DNA from: Cyanobacteria bacterium UBA1186
GTDB lineage: Bacteria > Cyanobacteriota > Vampirovibrionia > Gastranaerophilales > Gastranaerophilaceae
Assembly: GCA_002309875.1 (NCBI GenBank)
Contig: DBYM01000041.1
Coordinates: 1-28,718 of the forward strand
Reading direction: 5' to 3'
DNA: 28,718 bases
Below the pieces are notes generated by a model, which was given only the letters and a program-made list of their open reading frames with translations, was not told the origin of the DNA and searched no databases. Numbering within the stretch: the stretch's first letter is position 1; each line of letters begins with the position of its first letter. Position numbers and translations under genes: made by a program. Positions 7,250-15,912 of the stretch are shown one piece after another.

Positions 7250-8904
7250 TATTCGGAAGATGCCAAATCCGCCAGAGCATTACGTGCTTCTTCGAACGTC
7301 GGATCGGCTTCCAAAACTTCCATATAAAGTGCTTTTGCCTTGTCTCTGTTATTGCTTTCGTAAAGAAGTGCGAGGTTGTATTTGGCCTGTATAAGGTCCG
7401 GATCGTATTCAAGCGCTCTCTTAAAACATTCTTCCGCACTCTTTGTATCGTGTTGTGCAACATACATCAAACCGGAACGATACAAGCCCATAGGGTTCTT
7501 TTCGTCTATTCTTAACAGGTCGTTAAGAGCCTTCTTTTCTTCAAAGAAGTTACCCAAATAATGATGCGCTTCTGCCAATGTGACAAGATATTTCGCATGA
7601 TAATCGTTAAATTTATCGTATTCCAGCGCTCTTTGTATAAGTTCAACCGCCGTTGTGTAATTTTTCTGGGCGATATTATTTAGGGCTCTCTGATAATATA
7701 TTTCAGGATTTAAAGGATTGTATTCAACCGCCTCATTAAGATGCTTGTATGACTCATCAAATTGTTCGTTTTCCACGCAATAGATTGCCCACTTGATATA
7801 CATATCGCAAATTGCAACCCTGACATCTTTTGCTTCCTTCTGAGTGGCCTTATCAAGAAGTGCTTTATATTTCTCAAGGGCTTTATCAAACTGTTTCAGA
7901 TCAATGTATGCCTGTGCAAGTTCGGTCGTAACTTCGTAACCGTTTTGCGACATCATTACCAAATCTTCAAGAATGCTTATTCCGGCATCAAAATTATTCA
8001 GTTTCAGATTAAATGATGCTATATCCTGCTGAATCTTGAATTTATCCGAACCCTGAACTTCAAGTTGTTTGTTTGAAAATTCAATTGCCTTTTCATATTC
8101 TTCCGTCTGAACGTAAAACTCTACAAGGTGTTCATAAACCCAGATAAGAACTTTGTTATCCGTTACAAAACTCAGCATGTACAAAAGTGTTTCAATTGCT
8201 TTTTGGTGATTGTTTAATTTGATATACAACTCAACAAGTTTTTGGTTTGTTTCAACGTCGGTAGGATATATGCCGAGCCTTGTTTTGTATGCTTCATAGG
8301 CTGCAGGATAGTCTTTTATTTCCTCATTTAATTCCGCAAGAATGGACTGTACTGCCGCAATATCATCATTATTTTCAAGCAGTTCGACAAGGATATTGTA
8401 AACCGAAATTGAAGAATAAAGTTGCTCAGTATCACGGTATAACTCTGCCAGAGTTCTTACTACAACCTTATCATGGCTTTTATAATCAAATATTGCTTCG
8501 TACTCTTTGATTGCTTTTCCGAGCATTTGTTTTTTTATGTAACAGTCTCCGAGCAGTTGGCGTGTATCCAAACTGTTCGGCTCTTTTTTCAGAATTTCAA
8601 GACAATGTTTAATCGAGTTATTAAACTTGCTGTCTTTGAAATATGCCTTTGCTAAATATTTTCTTACCTCCTGATGCGAAGGCACCCTGTCAAGATATTT
8701 TGTTGCAAGGAGTTGTACAAGTGCATATTCGCCTTTGTCAAACAGAACTTTTACCTGCTCAAGTATATTCTTTGTAGAAAGTTGAAGTTCGTTACCGTTT
8801 CCGCCTTTTCCGCCCTGATACATTATGATGGCATACAGCACATATATCGCAAGTGCCGCAAGCAGAAAGGCCGCTGAAATCAGTATTATATTAAAATCGT
8901 TCAT
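7246..8904 (-). CDS. Membrane-anchored TPR-repeat protein
   Basis: A 552-residue protein: an N-terminal membrane helix (about 4-29), a short Gly-rich linker, then tetratricopeptide repeats almost to the end. TPR signatures include repeated A-hydrophobic-A positions such as AIKEYEAIFDY, ALEKYKALLDK, YYQRALNNIAQKNYTTAVELIQRAL and AEECFKRALEYDPD. TPR arrays are scaffolds for protein assemblies. The frame is open to 8940, but ATG 8904 is chosen: GAGGG lies just upstream, the membrane helix then starts at residue 4, and a TATAAT lies between the two candidates. It stands alone as an operon; its partner is unknown. Confidence 0.88.
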   Translation of the reverse strand: MNDFNIILISAAFLLAALAIYVLYAIIMYQGGKGGNGNELQLSTKNILEQVKVLFDKGEYALVQLLATKYLDRVPSHQEVRKYLAKAYFKDSKFNNSIKHCLEILKKEPNSLDTRQLLGDCYIKKQMLGKAIKEYEAIFDYKSHDKVVVRTLAELYRDTEQLYSSISVYNILVELLENNDDIAAVQSILAELNEEIKDYPAAYEAYKTRLGIYPTDVETNQKLVELYIKLNNHQKAIETLLYMLSFVTDNKVLIWVYEHLVEFYVQTEEYEKAIEFSNKQLEVQGSDKFKIQQDIASFNLKLNNFDAGISILEDLVMMSQNGYEVTTELAQAYIDLKQFDKALEKYKALLDKATQKEAKDVRVAICDMYIKWAIYCVENEQFDESYKHLNEAVEYNPLNPEIYYQRALNNIAQKNYTTAVELIQRALEYDKFNDYHAKYLVTLAEAHHYLGNFFEEKKALNDLLRIDEKNPMGLYRSGLMYVAQHDTKSAEECFKRALEYDPDLIQAKYNLALLYESNNRDKAKALYMEVLEADPTFEEARNALADLASSEY

Positions 8905-8931
8905 TAAACCCTCGTTTCTTATTTGTAAAAT

Positions 8932-8937
8932 ATTATA
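8932..8937 (-). promoter_or_regulatory. -10 element of the TPR gene
   Basis: TATAAT on the minus strand, predicting a start near 8925 and a leader of about 20 nt before ATG 8904. The -35 region at 17 nt is only TTTTCT. The site overlaps the alternative upstream start codon, arguing against that start. Confidence 0.5.
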
Positions 8938-8998
8938 CATTATTTATACCAAAAAGAAAAGAAAATCACGATAAACGGGCAATGAATTTTAATTTCTC

Positions 8999-9026
8999 TT
9001 TACTTTTGTTAAAAAAAAGTTAAACT
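8999..9026 (+). promoter_or_regulatory. Promoter that would give a leaderless mRNA
   Basis: TTTACT (8999-9004), a 16-nt spacer and TAAACT (9021-9026). The -10 ends 6 nt before the ATG, so the expected start nucleotide is the A of the start codon at 9033. No SD lies upstream of that ATG. Confidence 0.45.
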
Positions 9027-9032
9027 GTAATT

Positions 9033-9617
9033 ATGAAGAATGTAATCTTTTTAACAATTTTTAGTTTGCTTTTTGCAATATTAACGCCCGCAGTATCAGC
9101 CGAAAGTTGGGACGATTATAATGATTTGGACAGAGCCTGGGACGGACAAAAAACAATTACAAATAAAGAATTTGAACAGGTAATGGACGCTCTGCAGGAA
9201 AAACAAAAAAAGAGTGAAGCAAGAAAAAAGAAAAGAAAAGCAAGAAAAATCAGCGGCGGCGGAACAAGCCTACATAAAGAACTTAATCCCGATAACGAAA
9301 TTCAGGAAATAAAACTTTCAAAACCCGAAGAAGAAGGTATTTTGGTAAATGTTACGATGAACCTATTTACTCCCGATACGGAAATCGAAAAAGGTTTTTA
9401 CAATATTTTTGCAACCAAAGAGGACGGAAAAATTTACCTCAATTTTTATCAATCGCATTTTCTGAAAGGTAAAGTAGAAGCCTCTGAAACAGAAGAAGAC
9501 TTTGATGAGAGCGAGGTTAATTTTGCAAAAATAATTCCGTTTAATGAAAATTTTGTCAAAATCATTTACGGCAGTATTGATTTTAACGCATATGCATACA
9601 TTCCATACAAAGATTAA
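9033..9617 (+). CDS. Small secreted protein of unknown function, 194 residues
   Basis: Signal peptide 1-23 (MKNVIFLTIFSLLFAILTPA, cleavage probably after VSA), so exported. Residues 24-55 are acidic. A very basic stretch follows at 57-71 (Lys/Arg-rich, KKSEARKKKRKARK), then a Gly hinge. The C-terminal 100 residues alternate in a beta-rich pattern with Asp, Glu and aromatic residues (VNVTMNLFTP, IYLNFYQSHF). I do not recognise the family. The start has no SD; the promoter geometry suggests leaderless translation. It is a single gene between the divergent TPR gene and the pilus/secretion operon. Binding to a polyanion through the basic stretch is conceivable but untested. Confidence 0.78.
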   Translation: MKNVIFLTIFSLLFAILTPAVSAESWDDYNDLDRAWDGQKTITNKEFEQVMDALQEKQKKSEARKKKRKARKISGGGTSLHKELNPDNEIQEIKLSKPEEEGILVNVTMNLFTPDTEIEKGFYNIFATKEDGKIYLNFYQSHFLKGKVEASETEEDFDESEVNFAKIIPFNENFVKIIYGSIDFNAYAYIPYKD

Positions 9618-9794
9618 TCGGGATTTTACATTGTTGCCTTATTATAAAATTATGGTACAATTATTATAGACTTGTTATCTTCCTGCAAAAATGCAAGGAA
9701 TACCTGAAATTTGAATGAAATAGGCTAAACAAATGATTGCAAGTTATATCTATTGTTGTATTGTTTAGACAGGAATTTACAAAAGAAGCAGAAG
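9618..9794 (+). other. Leader region of the pilus/secretion operon
   Basis: This 177-nt gap contains several AT-rich -10-like elements (TATAAA at 9643, TATTAT at 9662) but no convincing promoter pair. A hairpin TTCCTGCA-AAAA-TGCAaGGAA lies at about 9679-9699. A second inverted repeat pairs CTAAACAA (9724-9731) with TTGTTTAG (9761-9768), close to the operon's first start codon at 9795. No known riboswitch consensus is recognisable. Confidence 0.35.
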
Positions 9795-10463
9795 ATGAAA
9801 ACAAAAGAATACATTAAGAAGAGAGAATGCGAAAGCATTAATGAGGGTAATGCGGATTGTGTAACAGAAAAATCTTTAATCCAAAGGCTGTTCAGCCGTA
9901 AGGTTTTGGTGTTTTCATTAATCGGCATTGCTGTACTCGGGGCTTTAACGGCAACCGTACTTACAAAAAATGAGCCGAGAATTATTTCTCTGTACGGCGA
10001 AGACGGCATTTCGATTGCCAACCTGCCTATGGCAGTAGCCGTTGCAAAAAGAGGAGTAATAACCGTTCCGTCAGGACAGGTTAAGGCAAATCCTTTCCTC
10101 CCATACAGAGATATAGGAGATAAGCCCGTTGTGAACGATGTTCCTATGGCTGACCTTGTTCCTCCGCCGGAGGCTTCCGAAATTAACCCTGACGTAGCAC
10201 GGTTAATGGATACCGTTGTTTCCGGTATTTTGTACGACAAGTACAGTCCTTCGGCAATACTGAACATTGAAGGAAATGATTACCTTGTCAAAAAAGGTGA
10301 TATTGTAAATAACTACAAGGTTGTTAATATAATGAAAGATTCTGTCACGGTTAAACTTGGCTCAAATGTTTACAAGGCAGGTATTGGCGAGATTTTAACC
10401 GAAGGTGAATTGAATCACACAAATGACCCTAATTTGAGTAAAAAATTCGGAGGTGAAAAGTAA
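9795..10463 (+). CDS. PilP/GspC-like inner-membrane protein
   Basis: A 222-residue bitopic protein. A short cytoplasmic tail (1-36) precedes one membrane helix (about 37-57), then a periplasmic linker with a NPFLPYRD segment, and a small beta domain at 139-199 (SGILYDKYSPSAILNIEG, VKKGDIV, VTVKLGSNVYKAGIGE) of the kind shared by PilP and the GspC homology region, which contact the secretin. The call rests on this domain plus its place just before the secretin gene. The frame is open to a TTG at 9753, but ATG 9795 is preferred; its SD is weak (AGAAG). The stop overlaps the secretin start (TAATG). Confidence 0.7.
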   Translation: MKTKEYIKKRECESINEGNADCVTEKSLIQRLFSRKVLVFSLIGIAVLGALTATVLTKNEPRIISLYGEDGISIANLPMAVAVAKRGVITVPSGQVKANPFLPYRDIGDKPVVNDVPMADLVPPPEASEINPDVARLMDTVVSGILYDKYSPSAILNIEGNDYLVKKGDIVNNYKVVNIMKDSVTVKLGSNVYKAGIGEILTEGELNHTNDPNLSKKFGGEK

Positions 10464-12349
10464 TGAGTTACAGTAATATAAAGAGATTTCTGTCTGTTGC
10501 ACTGATATTAGCATTTGCGTCTCCCGCAACTTACGCAATATATGGTAATACCCAGACATCTCCGTATTCAAGCACGATGGCACTCACAAAGGACGTGAAG
10601 TTAACCGATAAGAATGAATTAATAACACTGAGTCTGCGTGATTCCGATATCAAGCAGGTTTTAAGAATGTTTGCAGATAAAGCGGGAATGAACATAATCT
10701 TCCATAATTCGGTAGAGGGCAAAATCACCCTGGATTTGGTAGAAACACCTATAAACGAAGCCTTCTCTCTGATATTGCAGATGGCAGGTCTTAATTATTA
10801 CAAACAAGGAAACACTATGCTTGTTATGAGTGCGTCATCTCCTGTTAATGCTACTTTCTCAAAGCAGGAAATGATGGTATTCCCTATTAAATATGCAAGT
10901 GCGACAAAAATTGCAGAATTTTTAAATAAAAATGTTTTCGGAATGAAAAAAGCAGGTATGTCATCTATTGACGCAGCAACGGTTAACCCTGCCACAAACG
11001 AATTGGTAGTTTTTGGTATGCCGTCAGATGTTGAAATTATCAAAAAAGTAATCGAACAGTTTGACCGTGAGCCATACTCAAAAACTTTTGTTGTAAATCA
11101 TACAACCCCTGCCGAAATGGCAAATATGATATGTAATATGATGTTACCTGCTCACGGCATCGGAACAGCAAAAAGCAAGGGCTCAGAATCCGCTGCTACA
11201 ACTTCAGCAGACACCCTGAAACTTGGTGAAGGTATAATTGCTTGTTCTATTGACGGCAGCAATTCGGATGATGTTTCAAGAAGCAGCGCTGCATTGGCTA
11301 TGCAGACTCTTTCAATTGCATATTTCCCTCAAAGAGGAACAATTACATTGATGGGCGGCTCTGAAGCACAGGCAGAAATGATTGAAAAATTTATCAGAAC
11401 GAACGATATAAAACAACCTCAGGCTTTGCTTGAAGTTTCTATTGTTGAATTAAACGAAGCAGGCTCAAAGGAATTCCAAAACCAGTGGAACTTAAGCAGC
11501 AAGCACTGGCAGGCTAACTTTGACGGCTCAGGTTTCTCCGGCGGAAGACCCGGCGGCAGAGCATATTCGCAAAAACAAAGTTATATGTGGGACGGCGGCA
11601 GCAACGGTATTTATCAGAATGTCGGCGATGAAAAAGTGTTAGTCGGCTGGGAAGGCGGCGCTCCGAACGGTCAACCGTATATTAATAACGGAGTTATGAC
11701 AGTTCCTAACCAAATTTTGAGAACAATATACAGTCAGGTACCGACAGTTCATATAAACTGGATGATAAACTACCTGATAGAAAACAGAAAAGCAAGAGTT
11801 TTGGCTAATCCGAAAATTATAATAACTAACGGCCAGGAATCAACAATTGACTTGACTCAGGACTATGTAGAAAAAGTAACGGCTGAGTATTTGACTTCTT
11901 CCGTAAACGGAACGGGCTCTACAGGTACTGCTCAAAGAGATTATACTATCGGTGACGATTTAGGTATAAAGGTTTCTCTGACTCCGTTTATATCTCCCGA
12001 GGGTTATGTAACATTAAACATAAAACCGGATTACTCAACAATTGCCGAACAGGTTTATACTACTAATGAAACCAACAGCAGAGATTTGGCAGCAACATTG
12101 TTAAGCAGAAGAAATCTGGATTTGAAAAATGTACGTATCAAAGACGGTGAAACTTTAGTTATCGGCGGTATGATTCAGGAAACAGAAACCAAGTCAGTAA
12201 ACAAAATCCCGCTTCTCGGAGATTTGCCGCTTATCGGTTCTGCTTTCAGATCAGTAGGTACAACTAAGACTAAGTCTGAACTTGTAATAATGATTACTCC
12301 GAAAATCTTGACTGACGGAGAAGAAGGAACTGTCAGCGGTACTCTGTAA
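10463..12349 (+). CDS. Secretin (PilQ/GspD family outer-membrane channel)
   Basis: Forms the outer-membrane gated ring through which a type IV pilus or type II substrate passes. 628 residues: signal peptide 1-25, N0/STN domain about 52-122 (LSLRDSDIKQVLRMFADKAG), N1 about 138-205 (VFPIKYASATKIAEFLN), further N-type repeat to about 312, then the secretin core 318-616. Hallmarks are VLANPKIIITNGQ (447-458), the gate region, and the C-terminal signature IPLLGDLPLIGSAF (582-595) followed by ELVIMITPKIL. A Gly/Ser/Trp-rich insert lies at 350-410. It lacks the AMIN domains of many PilQ proteins, a layout closer to GspD. The SD is GGAGGTGA. Confidence 0.93.
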   Translation: MSYSNIKRFLSVALILAFASPATYAIYGNTQTSPYSSTMALTKDVKLTDKNELITLSLRDSDIKQVLRMFADKAGMNIIFHNSVEGKITLDLVETPINEAFSLILQMAGLNYYKQGNTMLVMSASSPVNATFSKQEMMVFPIKYASATKIAEFLNKNVFGMKKAGMSSIDAATVNPATNELVVFGMPSDVEIIKKVIEQFDREPYSKTFVVNHTTPAEMANMICNMMLPAHGIGTAKSKGSESAATTSADTLKLGEGIIACSIDGSNSDDVSRSSAALAMQTLSIAYFPQRGTITLMGGSEAQAEMIEKFIRTNDIKQPQALLEVSIVELNEAGSKEFQNQWNLSSKHWQANFDGSGFSGGRPGGRAYSQKQSYMWDGGSNGIYQNVGDEKVLVGWEGGAPNGQPYINNGVMTVPNQILRTIYSQVPTVHINWMINYLIENRKARVLANPKIIITNGQESTIDLTQDYVEKVTAEYLTSSVNGTGSTGTAQRDYTIGDDLGIKVSLTPFISPEGYVTLNIKPDYSTIAEQVYTTNETNSRDLAATLLSRRNLDLKNVRIKDGETLVIGGMIQETETKSVNKIPLLGDLPLIGSAFRSVGTTKTKSELVIMITPKILTDGEEGTVSGTL

Positions 12350-12356
12350 ATGAATT

Positions 12357-14399
12357 ATGTCAAATCAACTTGAAAAATTAAAAAACAGCATAAAACAAGA
12401 GTATGCTAAGAGTTTCGAATTAAACCTGATGAAGTCATCAGGTTTTATTCCGGTTGATAAGAGACAAAACGAGTTTTTTGTAATTTTAAATAAAAACAAT
12501 GCCGGAGACAAAAGCAAGGTTGAAAATATCATAAAAGAGAAGTTTTCCGGTTTAATGCCCAAATTTATTCAGGTTGAAAATTCTGACTTTGAGACATTAT
12601 TTGACACGATTTCAAAAACAAAGGAAGCACCTAAGGCAGAAAAGGCAGAGCAGGAAACCTCTTCCGAGCCCTCAGCCGAGGATATGCTTATAACCATAGG
12701 CTGGATTACAAGAGCACAACTTGATGAGTGTCAAAAAGAGGCAAAGGAAAAAAATATTCCGATTGATGCGGTTTTCTACGATAAAGGATACCTTGATTAC
12801 GAAAAAATCGTTTCATACTTAAAGAAAAAATATGAATGCAACGTAATCTCAAAAGCCGATATAATTGTTGACCAAAGCATCTTAAAACTTTTACCCGATG
12901 ACTTCATTGAGAAAAAACACGCAATCATAATGTCCATGGAAGGGGATAAACTTGCGGTTGCAATGGTTAACCCCGCGGATAAATATACAATACGTGAAAT
13001 TTCTTTATCAACCGGACGTGCTTTAAACGTCTATTGTATTCCTTATGTTGACTATGACATGTATCTCAAGGAATACACTCTTATTAAAAAGACCGAACAG
13101 CACGCCAAAGAAACAGAACGTATTATCCAAAGCATTGAAGAAGAAACCGCACAATTTGCCAATGAAGAAACTCTGTGGGTGCAGGTAGAAAAAGAACTTC
13201 AGGATTCAAGCGGTAATGTTGCAAAGTTTGTATATAAGATTATAACAGATGCCATAGACGCAAAGGCATCAGATATTCATATTGAGCCGCGTTTGGGATA
13301 CTACGTTGTCCGTCTGCGCTCCGACGGTATGCTTAAAAAAGTTCTTGAAATTCCGGGAAGTATTGAACAAGCGGTAATTACACGTTTCAAAGTCCTTGCA
13401 AGAATGAACATTGCAGAACACAGACGTCCTCAGGACGGAACTTTCTCAATAAAATATAATGACAGAATGTACGACTTCCGTATAAATACGCTTCCCGTAT
13501 CGGGCAAGGAAAAAGTCGTAATCCGTATTCTTGCTCCTGCCGTAAGTTTGAAGGCTTCCGGCGACAAAATGATTATTCAGGGTGCATCGGAAGAAGATTT
13601 GGAAAAAATTCACGATATGGTGCAGTCTCCGAACGGAATTATCTTAACATCAGGCCCGACAGGTTCAGGTAAAACAACAACTTTATACACAATATTAAAA
13701 TCTCTGAATAAAGAAGATGTAAACATAACAACCATTGAAGACCCTATAGAAATTAAACTTGAAGGGATAAACCAATCTCAGGTTAACCCGAAAGCAGATA
13801 TCACTTTTGCGTCCTGTATGAGAGCAATTTTACGTCAGGACCCTGATATTATATTAATCGGTGAAATCCGTGACTTCGAAACATTGGAAGTTGCAATCTC
13901 CGCTGCATTGACAGGTCACCTTGTATTAAGCACCGTCCACACAAATTCGGCAGCAGCAACCGTTACCCGTTTAATAGAAATGGGCGCAAAGGATTATCTT
14001 GTTTCATCTACGCTTACGGGTGTAATCGCCCAGAGACTTGTAAGAAGGCTCTGCGATAAGTGTAAAGAGGCTTATTTCCCGACTGAAGAAGAAGCCAAAC
14101 ACATATCAAACGACCCGAAAGTACAGGAAGAATTAACAAAAACAAAAATTTACAGAAAGAAAGGGTGCAAAGACTGCGGATACCTGGGTTACACAGGCCG
14201 TATAGGTATATATGAAGTTATGCCGATTACACGTGAAATAAAAAGGCTTATTGCGCAGGGTGCCCACGATATTGAAATAGAAGAAACCGCAGTAGCGGCA
14301 GGAATGAAAACGCTGAAGGTTTCATGCCTGAACCATATATTAGAAGGAAATACTTCAGCAAGTGAATTTGTAAGAGTTTTAGGATACGCAAACGAATAG
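12357..14399 (+). CDS. GspE/PilB family assembly ATPase
   Basis: Cytoplasmic hexameric ATPase that powers pilus or pseudopilus extension. 680 residues. Residues 1-105 form an extra N-terminal region (KNEFFVILNKN, then a Glu/Ala linker). A MshEN/T2SSE N-terminal domain spans about 108-240, with the usual ITRAQLD and DYEKIVSYL helices but without the Arg-Leu-Gly of the c-di-GMP binding consensus. The ATPase core holds Walker A GPTGSGKT (433-440), an Asp box near 461, Walker B DPDIILIGEIRD (495-506) and a His box near HLVLSTVHTN (521-530). Zinc ligands are C566, C569, C604 and C607. No SD precedes the ATG, 7 nt after the secretin stop, so coupling or reinitiation is likely. Confidence 0.93.
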   Translation: MSNQLEKLKNSIKQEYAKSFELNLMKSSGFIPVDKRQNEFFVILNKNNAGDKSKVENIIKEKFSGLMPKFIQVENSDFETLFDTISKTKEAPKAEKAEQETSSEPSAEDMLITIGWITRAQLDECQKEAKEKNIPIDAVFYDKGYLDYEKIVSYLKKKYECNVISKADIIVDQSILKLLPDDFIEKKHAIIMSMEGDKLAVAMVNPADKYTIREISLSTGRALNVYCIPYVDYDMYLKEYTLIKKTEQHAKETERIIQSIEEETAQFANEETLWVQVEKELQDSSGNVAKFVYKIITDAIDAKASDIHIEPRLGYYVVRLRSDGMLKKVLEIPGSIEQAVITRFKVLARMNIAEHRRPQDGTFSIKYNDRMYDFRINTLPVSGKEKVVIRILAPAVSLKASGDKMIIQGASEEDLEKIHDMVQSPNGIILTSGPTGSGKTTTLYTILKSLNKEDVNITTIEDPIEIKLEGINQSQVNPKADITFASCMRAILRQDPDIILIGEIRDFETLEVAISAALTGHLVLSTVHTNSAAATVTRLIEMGAKDYLVSSTLTGVIAQRLVRRLCDKCKEAYFPTEEEAKHISNDPKVQEELTKTKIYRKKGCKDCGYLGYTGRIGIYEVMPITREIKRLIAQGAHDIEIEETAVAAGMKTLKVSCLNHILEGNTSASEFVRVLGYANE

Positions 14400-14412
14400 A
14401 AGAGGTGTTTAA

Positions 14413-15612
14413 GTGCCAATATACAGTTACGAGGCTATTAAGTCCGGAAAAGAAGTTGTAAAGGGTGAAGTTACCGCATCAAATTTAAAAGATGCGCGTG
14501 ATATTATCCGGAAAATGGGACTTGTTCCTACAAAAATTAATGAATTTATTGATTCCAAAACCAAAAAAAGTACGGGAGTATCGGCATTATCTCTGTCCGA
14601 GAAAATAGATTTTATATCTACTCTGCAGATATTGCTTTCGTCAGGTATCCCTGCCGTTGAATCTTTGATGTTTATGGAACAGGAGGCTGCAAGAAAGAAA
14701 ATCAGAGAACTTTCCAGAACATTAAAAACTCAGATTATGGCAGGTTCAACCTTTGCAGATACCCTTGCAAGATATCCGAACGTTTTTGGTTATATCGTAA
14801 TCGGTCTTATTAAAGCCGGTGAAGAAGCCGGTGAATTGGAAAAAACTTTAGGCCGTATCAACGACTTACAGATAAAAGAAGCAAACCTGAAATCCAAAGT
14901 TATAGGAACATTGATGTATCCTATGTTTGTCATTATTTTGGCAATTTGTATTATCCTTATAATGCTTCTTTTCGTATTCCCTGCTTTCAAAGAAATGTTT
15001 GAACAACAGGAAAAGGCTCTGCCTTTCATTACTCAGATGATGATTAATGCCGGAGACTTTTTAAAAGTATATTGGTACACAATTCCGTTGTTCTTCATTG
15101 CCTTTATAGCCTTCTGGGTATTAATGGTAAAATGGGACCCTGCAAGAAAAGTTTTGGATAAGTTTGTATTAAAAGTACCTTTGCTGAGCAACCTGATTTT
15201 GTACGCAAATTATTCAAACTTTATGTCAGTTTTAAGCGTTGCATACGAAGCAGGTATTCCTATCGTTGACTGCCTGCACCTGGCAATAATTACTCTGACA
15301 AACTCAATGATGAGAACAAAGATGAGCGGTGCAATAGTCAAGGTACAGCAAGGTTTGCAGGTGTCTCAGGCGATGCGTTCAACAAAAATCGTACCGAAAA
15401 TGCTTTTATTCATGGTTGCAACAGGTGAGCAATCAGGTCGTTTGGGCGATATGCTTGAAAAGTGCGTAAATTTCCTGGATAAAACTCTTGACGGTATCGT
15501 TGATACCATTACAAAGATGATAGAACCTATTATGCTTATCGTAATTGGTCTTATCGTACTTGTTATGGCATTGTCACTCTACCTGCCACTGTTTCAGTCT
15601 TATATGCATTAA
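14413..15612 (+). CDS. GspF/PilC family platform protein
   Basis: Inner-membrane platform on which the ATPase turns to add pilin subunits. 399 residues with two T2SSF domains, about 65-190 and 268-390. Three or four membrane helices are visible: about 168-192 (MFVIILAICIILIMLLFVFPAF), 214-240, and 371-395 (IMLIVIGLIVLVMALSLYL). The N-terminus begins in the standard way (PIYSYEAIKSGKEVVKGEV). The start is GTG at 14413 with AGAGGTG upstream; it lies 13 nt after the ATPase stop. Motifs such as GEEAGELEKTL and GEQSGRLGDML mark the two repeats. Confidence 0.95.
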   Translation: MPIYSYEAIKSGKEVVKGEVTASNLKDARDIIRKMGLVPTKINEFIDSKTKKSTGVSALSLSEKIDFISTLQILLSSGIPAVESLMFMEQEAARKKIRELSRTLKTQIMAGSTFADTLARYPNVFGYIVIGLIKAGEEAGELEKTLGRINDLQIKEANLKSKVIGTLMYPMFVIILAICIILIMLLFVFPAFKEMFEQQEKALPFITQMMINAGDFLKVYWYTIPLFFIAFIAFWVLMVKWDPARKVLDKFVLKVPLLSNLILYANYSNFMSVLSVAYEAGIPIVDCLHLAIITLTNSMMRTKMSGAIVKVQQGLQVSQAMRSTKIVPKMLLFMVATGEQSGRLGDMLEKCVNFLDKTLDGIVDTITKMIEPIMLIVIGLIVLVMALSLYLPLFQSYMH

Positions 15613-15633
15613 TAAAAAATATAGTGAGGAAAA

Positions 15634-15912
15634 ATGGAAAATAGTGAAGTTATAGCAGCAGAAACCTCCGCTTGGAAAGAAAAGGTTTATATCGAAACCG
15701 CAGAGCATATAATTTGCGGATATGTATTTATGCCGAAAATCGGTAAGAGAAACCGCCTGCTTTCGGAAGTTTTGAATATGGGTAAAAACTTTATTGCGGT
15801 TAAGGACTGCTCCCTTGAGTACAAAAACAGATTGTCGGGAGCAATCGAAAACCACGACTTCCTGCAGGTAAATATTTCATCTATTCTTCTTATGAGGCCA
15901 ATTTATGAATAA
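15634..15912 (+). CDS. Small protein after the platform gene, DUF6812-like
   Basis: A 92-residue cytoplasmic-looking protein with a beta-rich core: VYIETAEHIICGYVFMP, a basic IGKRNRLLSEVLN helix, then FIAVKDCSLEYK. The pattern of an RNA- or ligand-binding small barrel that begins with an E-T-hydrophobic strand and has an L-S-[ED]-V-L-N helix resembles DUF6812 proteins as I recall them; I cannot confirm this. The SD is GTGAGGAAAA. It lies 21 nt after pilC/gspF with no terminator and overlaps the following SDR gene by 8 nt, so it belongs to the operon. Confidence 0.7.
   Translation: MENSEVIAAETSAWKEKVYIETAEHIICGYVFMPKIGKRNRLLSEVLNMGKNFIAVKDCSLEYKNRLSGAIENHDFLQVNISSILLMRPIYE

Noticed and set aside
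9651..9660. TATGGTACAA shared with 25131-25140, both in intergenic regions
   Set aside because: A 10-base match in an AT-rich window of this size is expected many times by chance; spacing to the next gene differs and no -35 is shared.
9733..9768. Short 11-codon reading frame (starts MIASYIY) in the operon leader
   Set aside because: No SD and no attenuator-type structure beyond the inverted repeat whose arm contains its stop; cannot be told from chance.
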